Below are positions 37,069-45,044 of a stretch of DNA of 64,000 nt, in pieces. How positions within the stretch are numbered: the first letter of the stretch is position 1; each line of letters starts with the position of its first letter. A model generated the notes under the pieces. It made no database searches. It saw nothing but the letters and a program-made list of their open reading frames with translations, and was not told the origin of the DNA. This stretch comes from Coleofasciculaceae cyanobacterium. Lineage in GTDB: Bacteria; Cyanobacteriota; Cyanobacteriia; Cyanobacteriales; Xenococcaceae. Location: positions 62,001 through 126,000 of the forward strand of contig DATNPK010000096.1 of the NCBI GenBank assembly GCA_036703275.1, in the 5' to 3' direction. Made by a program: the position numbers and the translations under genes.

Positions 37069-37545
37069 GTGAGCGATAAATCTACGGGGAGAATGTTACT
37101 CTCACACAACTTTAATTTACGAAATAATGAGCTTCCTGCGCTGGAGCGTGAAAAATTTGCTCAGGTATTTATCGATGGACTTAAAGAACAAGGCAACATT
37201 AAATGTAGCTATATCAAAAATCCTCATTGGGTAGTAGAGATTATTTTTCCCACAGCTGAATTTGAGCCTCAAGAAATTGGTCAGATGTGCGGCGATATTT
37301 TAATCGAGCGCCGAAAAAGTCAACAACCTGAATCTAAGTTAGCGACAGATACTTTGATTTTAGGCGGTAGAAAAACCACTCCCGCCACTACTATGTCGCC
37401 AACGTCTCTACAAATAGGAGAATGGGGAGTAGATATAGTAGAAACGCTGCAAGCCGACGTTTTTCTTAAGGAAATAGCTTGGGAAAAAATGTCCGGCGAC
37501 AAACGCAGCGACGGCATTTTTAAAATTGAATTTTATCAAGATTAA
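37069..37545 (+). CDS. DUF2656 family protein
   Basis: A 158-residue soluble cyanobacterial protein starting with GTG. It carries MLLSHNFNLRNNELPALERE near the N-terminus and WGVDIVETLQADVFLKEI near the C-terminus, which I associate with DUF2656. That family is found near phycobilisome genes, and here it lies 3 kb before the phycoerythrin cluster. The function is unknown; a part in phycobilisome assembly is only an inference from context. Confidence 0.7.
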   Translation: MSDKSTGRMLLSHNFNLRNNELPALEREKFAQVFIDGLKEQGNIKCSYIKNPHWVVEIIFPTAEFEPQEIGQMCGDILIERRKSQQPESKLATDTLILGGRKTTPATTMSPTSLQIGEWGVDIVETLQADVFLKEIAWEKMSGDKRSDGIFKIEFYQD

Positions 37546-37640
37546 AAGCTAAAGGCTTAATATTGTCTGATAATTTTTGCTTACAATATATCCTACTTTT
37601 TATGCTACTATTTTAGAGATAAGATAATCAGCTGTTTAAA

Positions 37641-37886
37641 ATGGCAAAGATATCGATTTATATAGATGATGAACTGCTTGAAGAATTAGATAGTTTGGTA
37701 GAGAGCAGTGAATACATAATCAAGCGTAATCGAAGTGCATTATGTAGTTATTTAATTGAGCAAGAAGCTATCAGACAAAAACGGCAAAAAATGTTAGAAG
37801 CTGCTCAAGCAGTAGATGAATTGGGTTTGGGCTGGAGTAAGGAGGAGCAAAATTGCGCGATTGTCGATGCGGAAGTATCTAGTTAG
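37641..37886 (+). CDS. Ribbon-helix-helix antitoxin
   Basis: An 81-residue protein with an N-terminal ribbon-helix-helix fold (MAKISIYIDDELLEELDSLV) that would bind DNA and autoregulate, and a C-terminal part ending LGLGWSKEEQ to bind the toxin. It overlaps the broken MazF-type toxin gene, the usual arrangement of a toxin-antitoxin operon. It is intact although the toxin is not. Confidence 0.8.
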   Translation: MAKISIYIDDELLEELDSLVESSEYIIKRNRSALCSYLIEQEAIRQKRQKMLEAAQAVDELGLGWSKEEQNCAIVDAEVSS

Positions 37887-38214
37887 TCAATTTTGAACCC
37901 TCGGTTGGTACTGAAATTAAAAAAACTAGACCTGCTTTAATTATATCTTCTACAGACTTTAATCAAGTTAGAGCTAAAGTTACTTTGCTGCCTATATCCT
38001 CTACAGTTATAAGAAACAAGAAAATTGCTCCCGTAGTTGTTAGAGCGATCGCTACTTTAGAAAATGGATTAAATAATGAAAGTACGATCATCGCTATCGA
38101 ACCCAGCACCTTTGATAAGCGGAGATTAATTAAATACTTGGGTCAGTTAGAAAGCAGCTATTTTAAAAAGGTTAAATCAATACTCAAGTTCTATCTGGTT
38201 GACGCTCTCTGCTC
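37853..38214 (+). pseudogene. MazF/PemK-type toxin, broken
   Basis: From a TTG at 37853, 6 bases after AAGGAGGAG, the frame reads MRDCRCGSI, then TAG at 37880, then LVNFEPSVGTEIKKTRPALI and VKSILKFYLVD. MazF proteins have RRGEIWLVNF, so the TAG replaces the conserved Trp codon TGG. The N-terminal residues are also degraded (for instance the RRG turn). An IS200/IS605 element sits at the 3' end. An mRNA-cleaving toxin would not be made. Confidence 0.8.
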
Positions 38215-39518
38215 TAAAGAAACAGAGATTCTTTTACAGCACTGCTAAGATTAGAGGACTTACACCAAAATCTCAACCGCCTGGGCATCGTCAAAACGCC
38301 TCTAGCAAAACCACGAGGATCGAAATCGAACTCGTATTGCTTTGCGACTTTTCTTGCTATTCCAATACTTGCGTTAATATCAGCATTAAACTCAATTCCT
38401 AAAGCAGAACGGTATAGACCTCGTTTTACTCTACGACCTGACGGTTTCCATCCAACGGGTTTTTCACCGAATACGGGAATGGTGTCTAAGTCTAAGCTTG
38501 AAGCTTTCGAGGTATAACTTTCCTCCGTTTCAATATACCGAATACCATGCACATTACATAGTTGTTCAATTCTGATTTTAACCCTGGCTGTGGGAACTTG
38601 AACAAATTTTTGATTGTTCTTTTTACCCATATTAGAGTTTTGTTTTTGTCCTTTGTTCCACCCCATAACAACGGTTCCAATATTGTTATCTAGACAGTGC
38701 CCGATGACGAGCTTGGCAGCTTTGCTTACTGCATCGCGCATCTGTCGATTACGTTTAGTGGTTACTCTGTCTAAAAGAGCGCACCAAAAATCTTGAGACT
38801 TACCTTTTTTGATTGCGCTTACCCGCTTGTTATACCATTGGTTTACAGATTTAAGATGCTTGCCATCAACAATAAAACTAGTGTTGACATTAGATATACA
38901 ACTCAACCAGTTATCCAGACCGTGATCGATTGAAAGTACATTATCTCGATCAAGTTTCTGTATTTTGACTGACTCAGACTTAGTTACCCAAACGGCATCA
39001 AAATAACCAGCACGAGGTACTATTGATAGTTCCTTGACTGCGTTCCAATCTAAGTTAGATGGGAACGGAACAAACGTCTCGGACAATCCAAACCAAGCCT
39101 TACAAGTTTTACCTAAAGGCACTCTAACGCCTTTATCCGTTAATTTGAGCCATCTCTTAGGGTAGCTAATTTGAAACAATCCACGCTTGCGATATTTTGG
39201 TAATTTTGGTTTGTTAGACAATTCTCCTTGGCGATACAATCCTAGCAACTCACGGTAACCTTTAAACGCTTCTCCCACAGAAATACAGGTTTGCTGTGCA
39301 GCAGAAGTATACAAGGCTTTCATATGCGGGTTGGCTTTCATTTGACTAGCAAGCCAAAATTTATTGGCATACTTACCAGTTTTAAAGTAAATCTGTCTAG
39401 CTAGATAAGTCGTACAATTATACAGCTTGTTTGACTCGCTACATAAATACTGTAATACTGCCGACAACTCATTATTATCAGGCAATCTGTTAACTTGTGC
39501 ATTGTATAATTTAGCCAT
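38214..39518 (-). CDS. tnpB: TnpB, RNA-guided nuclease of IS605 type, zinc finger absent
   Basis: A 434-residue TnpB. The RuvC-like acidic residues are visible: Asp198 in LSIDHGLDNWLS, Glu333 in TEESYTSKAS and Asp380 in FNADINASIGIA. TnpB proteins use these with an omega-RNA made from the element's end to cut DNA. Most have a four-Cys zinc finger between the last two motifs. Here that space reads ASSLDLDTIPVFGEKPVGW, then SGRRVKRGLYRS, with no Cys. I recall the SGRRVKRGLYR form in other cyanobacterial TnpBs, so this looks like a natural subgroup. The frame is complete and starts 14 bases from tnpA. Confidence 0.9.
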   Translation of the reverse strand: MAKLYNAQVNRLPDNNELSAVLQYLCSESNKLYNCTTYLARQIYFKTGKYANKFWLASQMKANPHMKALYTSAAQQTCISVGEAFKGYRELLGLYRQGELSNKPKLPKYRKRGLFQISYPKRWLKLTDKGVRVPLGKTCKAWFGLSETFVPFPSNLDWNAVKELSIVPRAGYFDAVWVTKSESVKIQKLDRDNVLSIDHGLDNWLSCISNVNTSFIVDGKHLKSVNQWYNKRVSAIKKGKSQDFWCALLDRVTTKRNRQMRDAVSKAAKLVIGHCLDNNIGTVVMGWNKGQKQNSNMGKKNNQKFVQVPTARVKIRIEQLCNVHGIRYIETEESYTSKASSLDLDTIPVFGEKPVGWKPSGRRVKRGLYRSALGIEFNADINASIGIARKVAKQYEFDFDPRGFARGVLTMPRRLRFWCKSSNLSSAVKESLFL

Positions 39519-39532
39519 AAAGTAATGATATC

Positions 39533-39967
39533 ATGATTGTTGATAAACAAATAGCCATCAACATGAGAAAAAAGTCTTTGGGTTATCGTCATGATAGTCA
39601 CAGATTAGGACTTGCTACAGTTCATTTAGTCTGGATACCTAAGCGAAGAAAAAAGGTATTAACAGGAAATATAAGATTACGTTTAGCTGAAATTTTTCAG
39701 TCGGTAGCATCAGATAAAAAATGGTTTATCCGCTCATTAGAGATTGCGCCAGATCATTTGCATCTTTTGGTTGAGTATGACGCTACCCACTCAATTGCTG
39801 AAGTTGCCAGAGCATTCAAAGGTAGATCCAGTAGACTCTTACGACAAGAATTTTCAAGTCTTTTAAAATTACCTTCTTTATGGAGCAAGTCTTATTTCTA
39901 TGAAACAACGGGTAAAATAAGTACAGCCAAGATCAAAGCTTATATTGACGACCCACATCACTGGTGA
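39533..39967 (+). CDS. tnpA: TnpA, Y1 HUH transposase of IS200/IS605
   Basis: A 144-residue single-strand DNA transposase. The HUH motif is His75 and His77 in APDHLHLLVEYD, and the catalytic Tyr is probably Tyr137 in KIKAYIDD. Start at 39533 or at the Met at residue 11 (39563), which fits the usual family start MRKKS. Length and motifs look normal, so it may be active. It is divergent from tnpB. Confidence 0.88.
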   Translation: MIVDKQIAINMRKKSLGYRHDSHRLGLATVHLVWIPKRRKKVLTGNIRLRLAEIFQSVASDKKWFIRSLEIAPDHLHLLVEYDATHSIAEVARAFKGRSSRLLRQEFSSLLKLPSLWSKSYFYETTGKISTAKIKAYIDDPHHW

Positions 39968-40010
39968 GTATATTTCACTCTCCGGCTAAAGCCATGTTTC
40001 GGTTTTTCCG

Positions 40011-40032
40011 CCCCGTCGCTTTTAGCGCGGGG
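40011..40032. repeat. Subterminal hairpin of the IS200/IS605 element
   Basis: CCCCG-T-CGCT pairs with AGCG-CGGGG around a three-base loop, with one bulged T. Such imperfect hairpins near the ends are recognised by TnpA. It lies 44 bases after tnpA. Confidence 0.7.
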
Positions 40033-40099
40033 TTACCAAATTACGTACTTCATATGTAACACATTTAATAAATTGATTTTATACAGAGTTAGGGGAATT

Positions 40100-40657
40100 A
40101 TGAACACTTCCGTATTTGAACAATTTTTTCAAGACTGCGTTGGTAATTGGCAATCCGATCGCACTTATCATTATTTGACTTACAAAGAAATAGAGCGATC
40201 GCAAACTACTTTTGAAGTTCAACCTCTAACTAGCCAACAAAAAGCTAAAGTATTATCTGATAATGCTTACAACCAGCTAGATAACCTAGATCGTCTACCT
40301 GGATTTAATTTGGGTTTTTATACTATTTCTGAAAAAGGAGAAGAGGTTAGACAAAATCTGAATCTAATGTTTGTGCCTGAGTCTGAAAATGATTCAATCT
40401 TAGAAGGCGACTATTTACGCGATCGCGCTTACGAAGAAGCCAGACCAATTGTTTCCCACTTTCGCTTTGACTCCAATACTAGAGAATTATTGATGACGAC
40501 GAACTATACCCGCATAGTTTCGGTTGACTCAATTACATTGACAAATCCGACTTTACGGATTCGTCAAATTTTAAACTATGAAAAACCGCCTGCTGGACAA
40601 CCGCTACAAAATGTTCTCTTAGCAGGATTTGGGGTAGAACAAAAAGTATTAGGTTAA
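40100..40657 (+). CDS. CpcS/CpeS-family phycobiliprotein lyase
   Basis: A 185-residue member of the CpcS/CpeS bilin lyase family (lipocalin-like beta-barrel) that attaches bilins to Cys of phycobiliproteins. The N-terminus MNTSVFEQFFQDCVGNWQSD and the core YDYLRDRA-like GDYLRDRAYEEARPIVSHF are characteristic. I chose the ATG at 40100 because AGGGGA lies directly before it; an upstream TTG would add nine residues. It belongs to a different subgroup from the cpeS gene at 44384. It is 626 bases before cpeC, on the same strand. Confidence 0.85.
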   Translation: MNTSVFEQFFQDCVGNWQSDRTYHYLTYKEIERSQTTFEVQPLTSQQKAKVLSDNAYNQLDNLDRLPGFNLGFYTISEKGEEVRQNLNLMFVPESENDSILEGDYLRDRAYEEARPIVSHFRFDSNTRELLMTTNYTRIVSVDSITLTNPTLRIRQILNYEKPPAGQPLQNVLLAGFGVEQKVLG

Positions 40658-41283
40658 TCTGCGATCGCTGTAACTTAACAATCATTTACATAATTCTCAT
40701 TAAGTTTTACAAAAGTTGATAGTAACGGTTCAAGCAGCATTGTATAAATAGACTGTAAATGACTGTCTTATTCTTAATTAGGTAAGGCTTGGTTTCATTT
40801 ATTATGGGTGTTACGTAAGATCGATTTATATTTCGTCTAACTTAAGACCAGACTGGATCGAACACCTTTTTAACAAACTGCACTGTTATATTTTTAATAA
40901 ATAGTGCATTGATATAAGGGTTGTAACGATTTCTATCAACAGAAATTAACCCGCAAGATTAATTAAACATTGGCTGAGAGGAGTTTTTAATCTGGAGTAT
41001 TTGTTGGGCAGTAAAATTTCAAAGTACTGAATCTCTTACTGCATGGCATTTACTTTGATTTTAAAATTTTCCACCGTGGCAAGCGATCGCCTTGAGTAAT
41101 ATTTTTACTCTAGTTCAATGTTGCTTGTCTAGTTTGTCTATTTACATAAAACTCAGCTGTCAAATAATGTTTGGAGTAATGCAGGTGGTAATCTGAAGAG
41201 TTTTCTCTAAGATTGGCTAAATCCGCATATTTTCACGCCATACATAAAAGATGAAAATTTTATTTCTCAAGGGAGATTATTAA
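40658..41283 (+). promoter_or_regulatory. Long structured leader/promoter region of the cpe cluster
   Basis: 626 non-coding bases. Two hairpins are visible: TGCACT (40879-40884) with AGTGCA (40903-40908), and GGGTT with AACCC enclosing ATTTCT/AGAAAT (about 40918-40953). An AAGGGAG ribosome site precedes cpeC (about 41269). The direct-repeat L-box TTGCACA-N4-TTGCACA of the Fremyella light-colour response is not present. Promoter and transcription start are not determined. Confidence 0.55.
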
Positions 41284-42195
41284 ATGGCTTTTGGCTCATT
41301 TGGTCCAGCATCACAATTGGGTGTTGCCCTATATGAAGATACTCCTCCAATTGAATACGTACCAGGGTGTTCAGAAGAAGAGTTACAAACAATTATTCGT
41401 GCTGTATACAAGCAGGTTTTGGGTAATGCTTACATCATGGAAAGTGAGAGAGCAGAGATACCAGAATCTCAATTTAAACAGGGAAACTTAAGCGTACGTG
41501 AATTTGTCCGTGCCATTGGTAAATCTGACTTATATCGTTCACGCTTTTTTGATACCTGCCCTCGCTATCGTTATACAGAGCTAAACTTCAAGCATTTCTT
41601 AGGTCGCGCTCCTAACGATTACGATGATATGAAAGCTCATAGTGCGATTTTAGACGAAGAAGGTTTTGAAGCTGATATTGATTCCTATCTTGATAGCGAT
41701 GAATATCAAAATGCTTATGGCGACTACTTTGTACCTTATCATCGTGGATATAAGAGTCAGCCTGGTCAAACGATGGTGGAATTTACTCATATGTTTGCCC
41801 TAATGCCTGGTGCTGCGGGAAGCGATCTCAAAGGTAGTTTGTCAGGTAAAAAGCCTGTATTGAACAAAAACGTTATTTTAGAGACTCCGATATCTGTAGT
41901 TGCTCCTTCTGGGGGAACTGCTGGTGATGGTTGGTCTTTCCAAGAGCCTGCTTTGTCGGCTCGTACCCGTCAAGGTGCTGGTGCTGGTGAAAACGGCAAG
42001 GTTTATCGTATTGAAGTAACTGGTTATCAGGCAGCGGGAGTAAGAGATAGAGTTGGCAGATTTCCTGCTAATAGTTTCTCCAAATTCCGTCGCAGCAATA
42101 AAGTATATCTAGTACCTTACGAGCAGCTATCTCAAGAATATCAGCGAATTCATAAGCAAGGTGGAAAAATAGCTAGTATTACCCCAGTTAATTAA
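41284..42195 (+). CDS. cpeC: Phycoerythrin-associated rod linker CpeC
   Basis: A 303-residue rod linker that places phycoerythrin hexamers in phycobilisome rods. The N-terminal linker domain (about 25-160) has IRAVYKQVLGNAYIMESERA and NFKHFLGRAPNDY, and the C-terminal CpcD domain (about 245-300) reads VYRIEVTGYQAAGVRDRVGR to GGKIASITPVN. The linker of about 50 residues between the domains is longer than in CpeD. It is the first gene of the cluster, followed by cpeD after 104 bases. CpeC rather than CpcC is inferred from the CpeS/T/R neighbours. Confidence 0.9.
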   Translation: MAFGSFGPASQLGVALYEDTPPIEYVPGCSEEELQTIIRAVYKQVLGNAYIMESERAEIPESQFKQGNLSVREFVRAIGKSDLYRSRFFDTCPRYRYTELNFKHFLGRAPNDYDDMKAHSAILDEEGFEADIDSYLDSDEYQNAYGDYFVPYHRGYKSQPGQTMVEFTHMFALMPGAAGSDLKGSLSGKKPVLNKNVILETPISVVAPSGGTAGDGWSFQEPALSARTRQGAGAGENGKVYRIEVTGYQAAGVRDRVGRFPANSFSKFRRSNKVYLVPYEQLSQEYQRIHKQGGKIASITPVN

Positions 42196-42299
42196 AACTA
42201 GCTCGCCATAGCAAAATTTGGGGGCAGGAAACCCAGAGGATTTTCTGTTCTCAATCCGTAATCTCAAATAATAAATAAATACTGATTCAAGAGAAAGTC

Positions 42300-43061
42300 A
42301 TGACCGCTTTATTAGATACACCAGTGGAAGTTCGTTTGAATGGCACTGCTGATGATAAAGCGCTCACAATTCGGGCAGTATACAAGCAAGTACTCGGCAA
42401 TCCTCACATCATGGAAAGTGAGCATTTAGTTAGTGCCGAATCTCAATTTTGTAATGGTAGCTTGAGCTTGAGAGAGTTTGTCCGCGCCGTCGCTAAATCT
42501 AAATTTTATCGCGATCGCTATTTTGAAACCTGTGCGCCCTATCGCTTTGTCGAGCTAAATTTCAAGCACCTTTTGGGACGCGCGCCTCTAGATCAGGCAG
42601 AACTGTCAGAGGATATTCGCCGTTGCATTGAAGAAGGTTACGACGCTGAAATTGATTCTTATGTCGATAGCGTTGAATATTCCGAAAAATTTGGGGAAAA
42701 TATTGTTCCTTTTTATACTGCAGCAACTAGCCAAGTTGGTCAAAAACAAGTTAACTATAATCGCACTTTAACTTTACTTAAGGGTGTAGCTGGAGTTGAT
42801 AGCGCTACTAAACAATCCCGTTTAGTCGATAGCGTTGCGACTAATAGTGCTACTGCTGCCAAGTCTCCTTCTACCAGCGGACGCATTTCTCCTCAAGACG
42901 CTACTGCCAAACGGTTTAAAATTGTCGTCAAAGGGGTAAAATTCGACAGTCCTCGCCGAGTCAGCACCAGTGAGTATATTGTTCTTAGCAAGCGCATGAG
43001 TCCTCAGATTCAGCGAATTCAGCGCAGAGGAAAAATTGTCAGTATTAGCGAACTCACCTAA
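42300..43061 (+). CDS. cpeD: Phycoerythrin-associated rod linker CpeD
   Basis: A 253-residue rod linker: PBS linker domain (about 10-150; IRAVYKQVLGNPHIMESE, NFKHLLGRAPLDQAEL) and C-terminal CpcD domain (about 205-253; FKIVVKGVKFDSPRRV to GKIVSISELT). Together with CpeC and CpeE it sets the order of phycoerythrin discs in a rod. It lies between cpeC and cpeE with short gaps, in an evident operon. Confidence 0.9.
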   Translation: MTALLDTPVEVRLNGTADDKALTIRAVYKQVLGNPHIMESEHLVSAESQFCNGSLSLREFVRAVAKSKFYRDRYFETCAPYRFVELNFKHLLGRAPLDQAELSEDIRRCIEEGYDAEIDSYVDSVEYSEKFGENIVPFYTAATSQVGQKQVNYNRTLTLLKGVAGVDSATKQSRLVDSVATNSATAAKSPSTSGRISPQDATAKRFKIVVKGVKFDSPRRVSTSEYIVLSKRMSPQIQRIQRRGKIVSISELT

Positions 43062-43103
43062 TTTCAATAACTCAAATTAATTTAAATTCAGGAGAAATTG
43101 ATT

Positions 43104-43867
43104 ATGTCACTATGGATAACAGACTTGCAGCCGACTGAGCTGAGAGAACGCAAAGCAGACGAGGATTTTAATCTTATCATTCGTACCGCCTATAAAAAGT
43201 TTTAGGGAATGCTTATTTATTAGACTGCGATCGCCTAGAAACTGCTGAATCTCTATTTAGAAATGGCGATCTTACCGTACGCGGTTTTGTCCGTGCGATC
43301 GGTCAATCTGAACTATATCGTTCGCTATTTTTTGAGAATTTTTCTCAATACCGCTTTATCGAAATGAACTGTAAGCACTTTTTGGGACGCGCGCCTCTAG
43401 ATCAGGCAGAAATCTCCCAGCACGTGCAAATCTATAACAACCTTGGTTACGAAGCTGAGATTGACTCATATATTGATAGCGAAGAGTACAACAATGCTTT
43501 TGGGGAAAATATTGTTCCTTGTCCCCGTACCGAAAGCAATCAGCGCACCTTGATGAATGTAGGCTTTAATCGTACCTACGCTCTGTATCGTGGTTACGCT
43601 AGCAGCGATACTACTACCAATAAAGCCAAGCTAATCTCAGATTTAGCAGCTAATAAACCTACTCCCATTGTTTTTCCTAGCAAAAGCTCTGGTAGAACTC
43701 CAGGTGTTAACAACAAGCGTTTCCGCATTAAGGCAACTAAAGCCAGCATTGGTTCTTTAAATCGTTTTAGCAACCAAACTTACAATGTTGACTACGAACA
43801 GCTAAACGCCAAAATCAAGAATCTACAGCGTACGGGAGCGAAGATACTCAGTATCACTGAGCTCTAA
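43104..43867 (+). pseudogene. cpeE: cpeE rod linker with apparent one-base frameshift
   Basis: The gene starts at ATG 43104 with AGGAGAAA upstream, and reads MSLWITDLQPTELRERKADE, then FNLIIRTAYKKF and TAG at 43203. Relatives have RAVYKKVLGN, and the -1 frame continues VLGNAYLLDCDRLETAESLF, with NCKHFLGRAPLDQAEI and a CpcD domain to 43867. Adding one base in AAAAAG at 43194-43199 restores a full 250-odd-residue CpeE. It may be a true mutation, an assembly error in a short A run, or slippage. No AAAAAAG-type heptamer in the right phase was seen. Confidence 0.85.
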
Positions 43868-43939
43868 GTTAACAGCTCAATCAAATATCTTGGAGGCGAA
43901 TTTATCCTCGCCTTCTATCTAAAATTTGGAGGATATAAT

Positions 43940-44206
43940 ATGACAGGAATGATTAATACTGGAGATAACAATATTAGCGGGTACGGTAGTCGTACTGTTG
44001 CTATTGAAGTTACAGGAGTGTGTCGTCAAGAATTAACGCGTACTAGTAACTATACAGTTAAAGTTCCCTACAGTCGGATGTCTCAAACCATCCAAAATAT
44101 TAACCGCCTGGGAGGAAAAGTAGCTAATATTTCCTTAAATAAAACTACTCTTGTCGCTTCCACTGAAGATCCTGAACAAGAAGTACCTAAGCGTTCTAAT
44201 GGCTAA
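43940..44206 (+). CDS. Small CpcD-type rod-capping linker
   Basis: An 88-residue protein consisting almost only of a CpcD domain (TVAIEVTGVCRQELTRTSNY, VPYSRMSQTIQNINRLGGKV). Such small linkers cap phycobilisome rods. It sits between cpeE and cpeS, where many cpe operons have nothing, and has a strong GGAGG ribosome site. A small hairpin AGGCGA/TCGCCT lies just upstream (about 43894-43914). Confidence 0.88.
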   Translation: MTGMINTGDNNISGYGSRTVAIEVTGVCRQELTRTSNYTVKVPYSRMSQTIQNINRLGGKVANISLNKTTLVASTEDPEQEVPKRSNG

Positions 44207-44272
44207 AAAAATCGCAGTCGCAAATGATTTGAATTAAATAAGCGGTTTAATCAGCAGATTGAGGATTACTAT

Positions 44273-44298
44273 CTAGCAGCGGATAACCTAGCTGCTAG
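44273..44298 (+). promoter_or_regulatory. Intra-operon hairpin before cpeS
   Basis: CTAGCAGC (44273-44280) is perfectly complementary to GCTGCTAG (44291-44298). No T tract follows, so it is more likely an RNA processing or stability element or partial attenuator than a terminator. It separates structural linker genes from the lyase genes. Confidence 0.55.
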
Positions 44299-44383
44299 GA
44301 TTTAAAAAACTCATGCTTAACATTTAGCCGTTAGGTAATAAAATAATCTAAACTTTTTTATAGACATTTTGACCTCAAAATTC

Positions 44384-44920
44384 ATGAATATTGATGAATT
44401 TGTCGAACGTTCTTTGGGTAAATGGCGATCGCAGCGCAGCGCACACCATTTAGCTTTTCATCACTTTGAAGAAGTAACTTCTCAGATTGAAATCCTCCCT
44501 TTAGAAAATAATGACGAAAGGGTAATCGCACTTTGCAAAGCCAATCAGGTAGATCCTCATTTGGTTACTAGTCCTTTTTATATGACTTGGTTAGGAGAAT
44601 CAGATTGGGACGAAGATGAGGTGCTTTCGGGTTCAACGGTGTTAGTTCCTTTACCAGATCTAGACAACCCAGCTTTAGGGCAACTATTGAGAGAACAGGG
44701 ATATGCTGAAACTGTTCCTGCGGTTGGTCAGTATCAGCTAGTAGAAGACGGTTCGTTTATTCTGAATACTAAGTACGAAAGAGCAACAGCAGAGGAAAAA
44801 ATTTGGTTTGCCACAGAAAACTTGCGTTTTCGTGTTTCTTTAATTAAAACAGGAGACGGAAAGGGAGTTACTACGGCTTCGTTTTCTTCGGAGATTCGAT
44901 CGCTTAATTTAAATGAATAA
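44384..44920 (+). CDS. cpeS: Phycoerythrin lyase CpeS
   Basis: A 178-residue CpcS/CpeS-family bilin lyase starting MNIDEFVERSLGKWRSQRSA. It has the family core EVLSGSTVLVPLPD, LREQGYAETVPAVGQYQL and EEKIWFATENLRFRVSLIKT. CpeS attaches phycoerythrobilin to a Cys of the phycoerythrin subunits. The ATG at 44384 is preferred to a TTG at 44369. Its place between the linkers and cpeT matches the cpeCDESTR operon of Calothrix/Fremyella. Confidence 0.88.
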   Translation: MNIDEFVERSLGKWRSQRSAHHLAFHHFEEVTSQIEILPLENNDERVIALCKANQVDPHLVTSPFYMTWLGESDWDEDEVLSGSTVLVPLPDLDNPALGQLLREQGYAETVPAVGQYQLVEDGSFILNTKYERATAEEKIWFATENLRFRVSLIKTGDGKGVTTASFSSEIRSLNLNE

Positions 44921-44944
44921 ATTAACAGTTGTCTAATATATTTT

Positions 44945-44980
44945 TAGTAAACAACTTAGTAAACAGCGTAGTAAACAGCG
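44945..44980. repeat. Three tandem 12-bp repeats
   Basis: TAGTAAACAACT, TAGTAAACAGCG and TAGTAAACAGCG follow each other directly after cpeS and run into ATCGC. They could be a protein-binding site for a cpeT promoter or simple slippage repeats. Confidence 0.75.
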
Positions 44981-45044
44981 ATCGCTTAGATTTAAAAGTT
45001 TAACGTGTCAACTTTTTGTCTAACCTAAATAACTGTCTTCAAGT

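Larger units (their letters stand above)
38206..40045. mobile_element. IS200/IS605-family insertion sequence
   Basis: A divergent tnpA (plus) and tnpB (minus) pair makes an IS608-like layout. It has interrupted the end of the mazF gene: the toxin reading frame matches its family up to about 38205. The right side ends with a GC-rich hairpin at 40011-40032. Precise ends cannot be set without a second copy; IS605-type elements have no inverted repeats and make no target duplication. The tnpB side lacks an equally strong hairpin and might be truncated. Confidence 0.75.

Noticed and set aside
14722-37882. Reassignment of TAG to Trp
   Set aside because: ftsH and several other sound genes in the window end with TAG, and both affected genes belong to families that often decay.
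40658-41283. L-box for RcaC-type light control before cpeC
   Set aside because: No pair of TTGCACA direct repeats exists; only one inverted TGCACT/AGTGCA pair was seen.
43191-43205. Programmed -1 ribosomal frameshift in cpeE
   Set aside because: The run TATAAAAAG does not give a good X-XXY-YYZ slippery heptamer in frame and no strong stem follows, so mutation or sequencing error is simpler.
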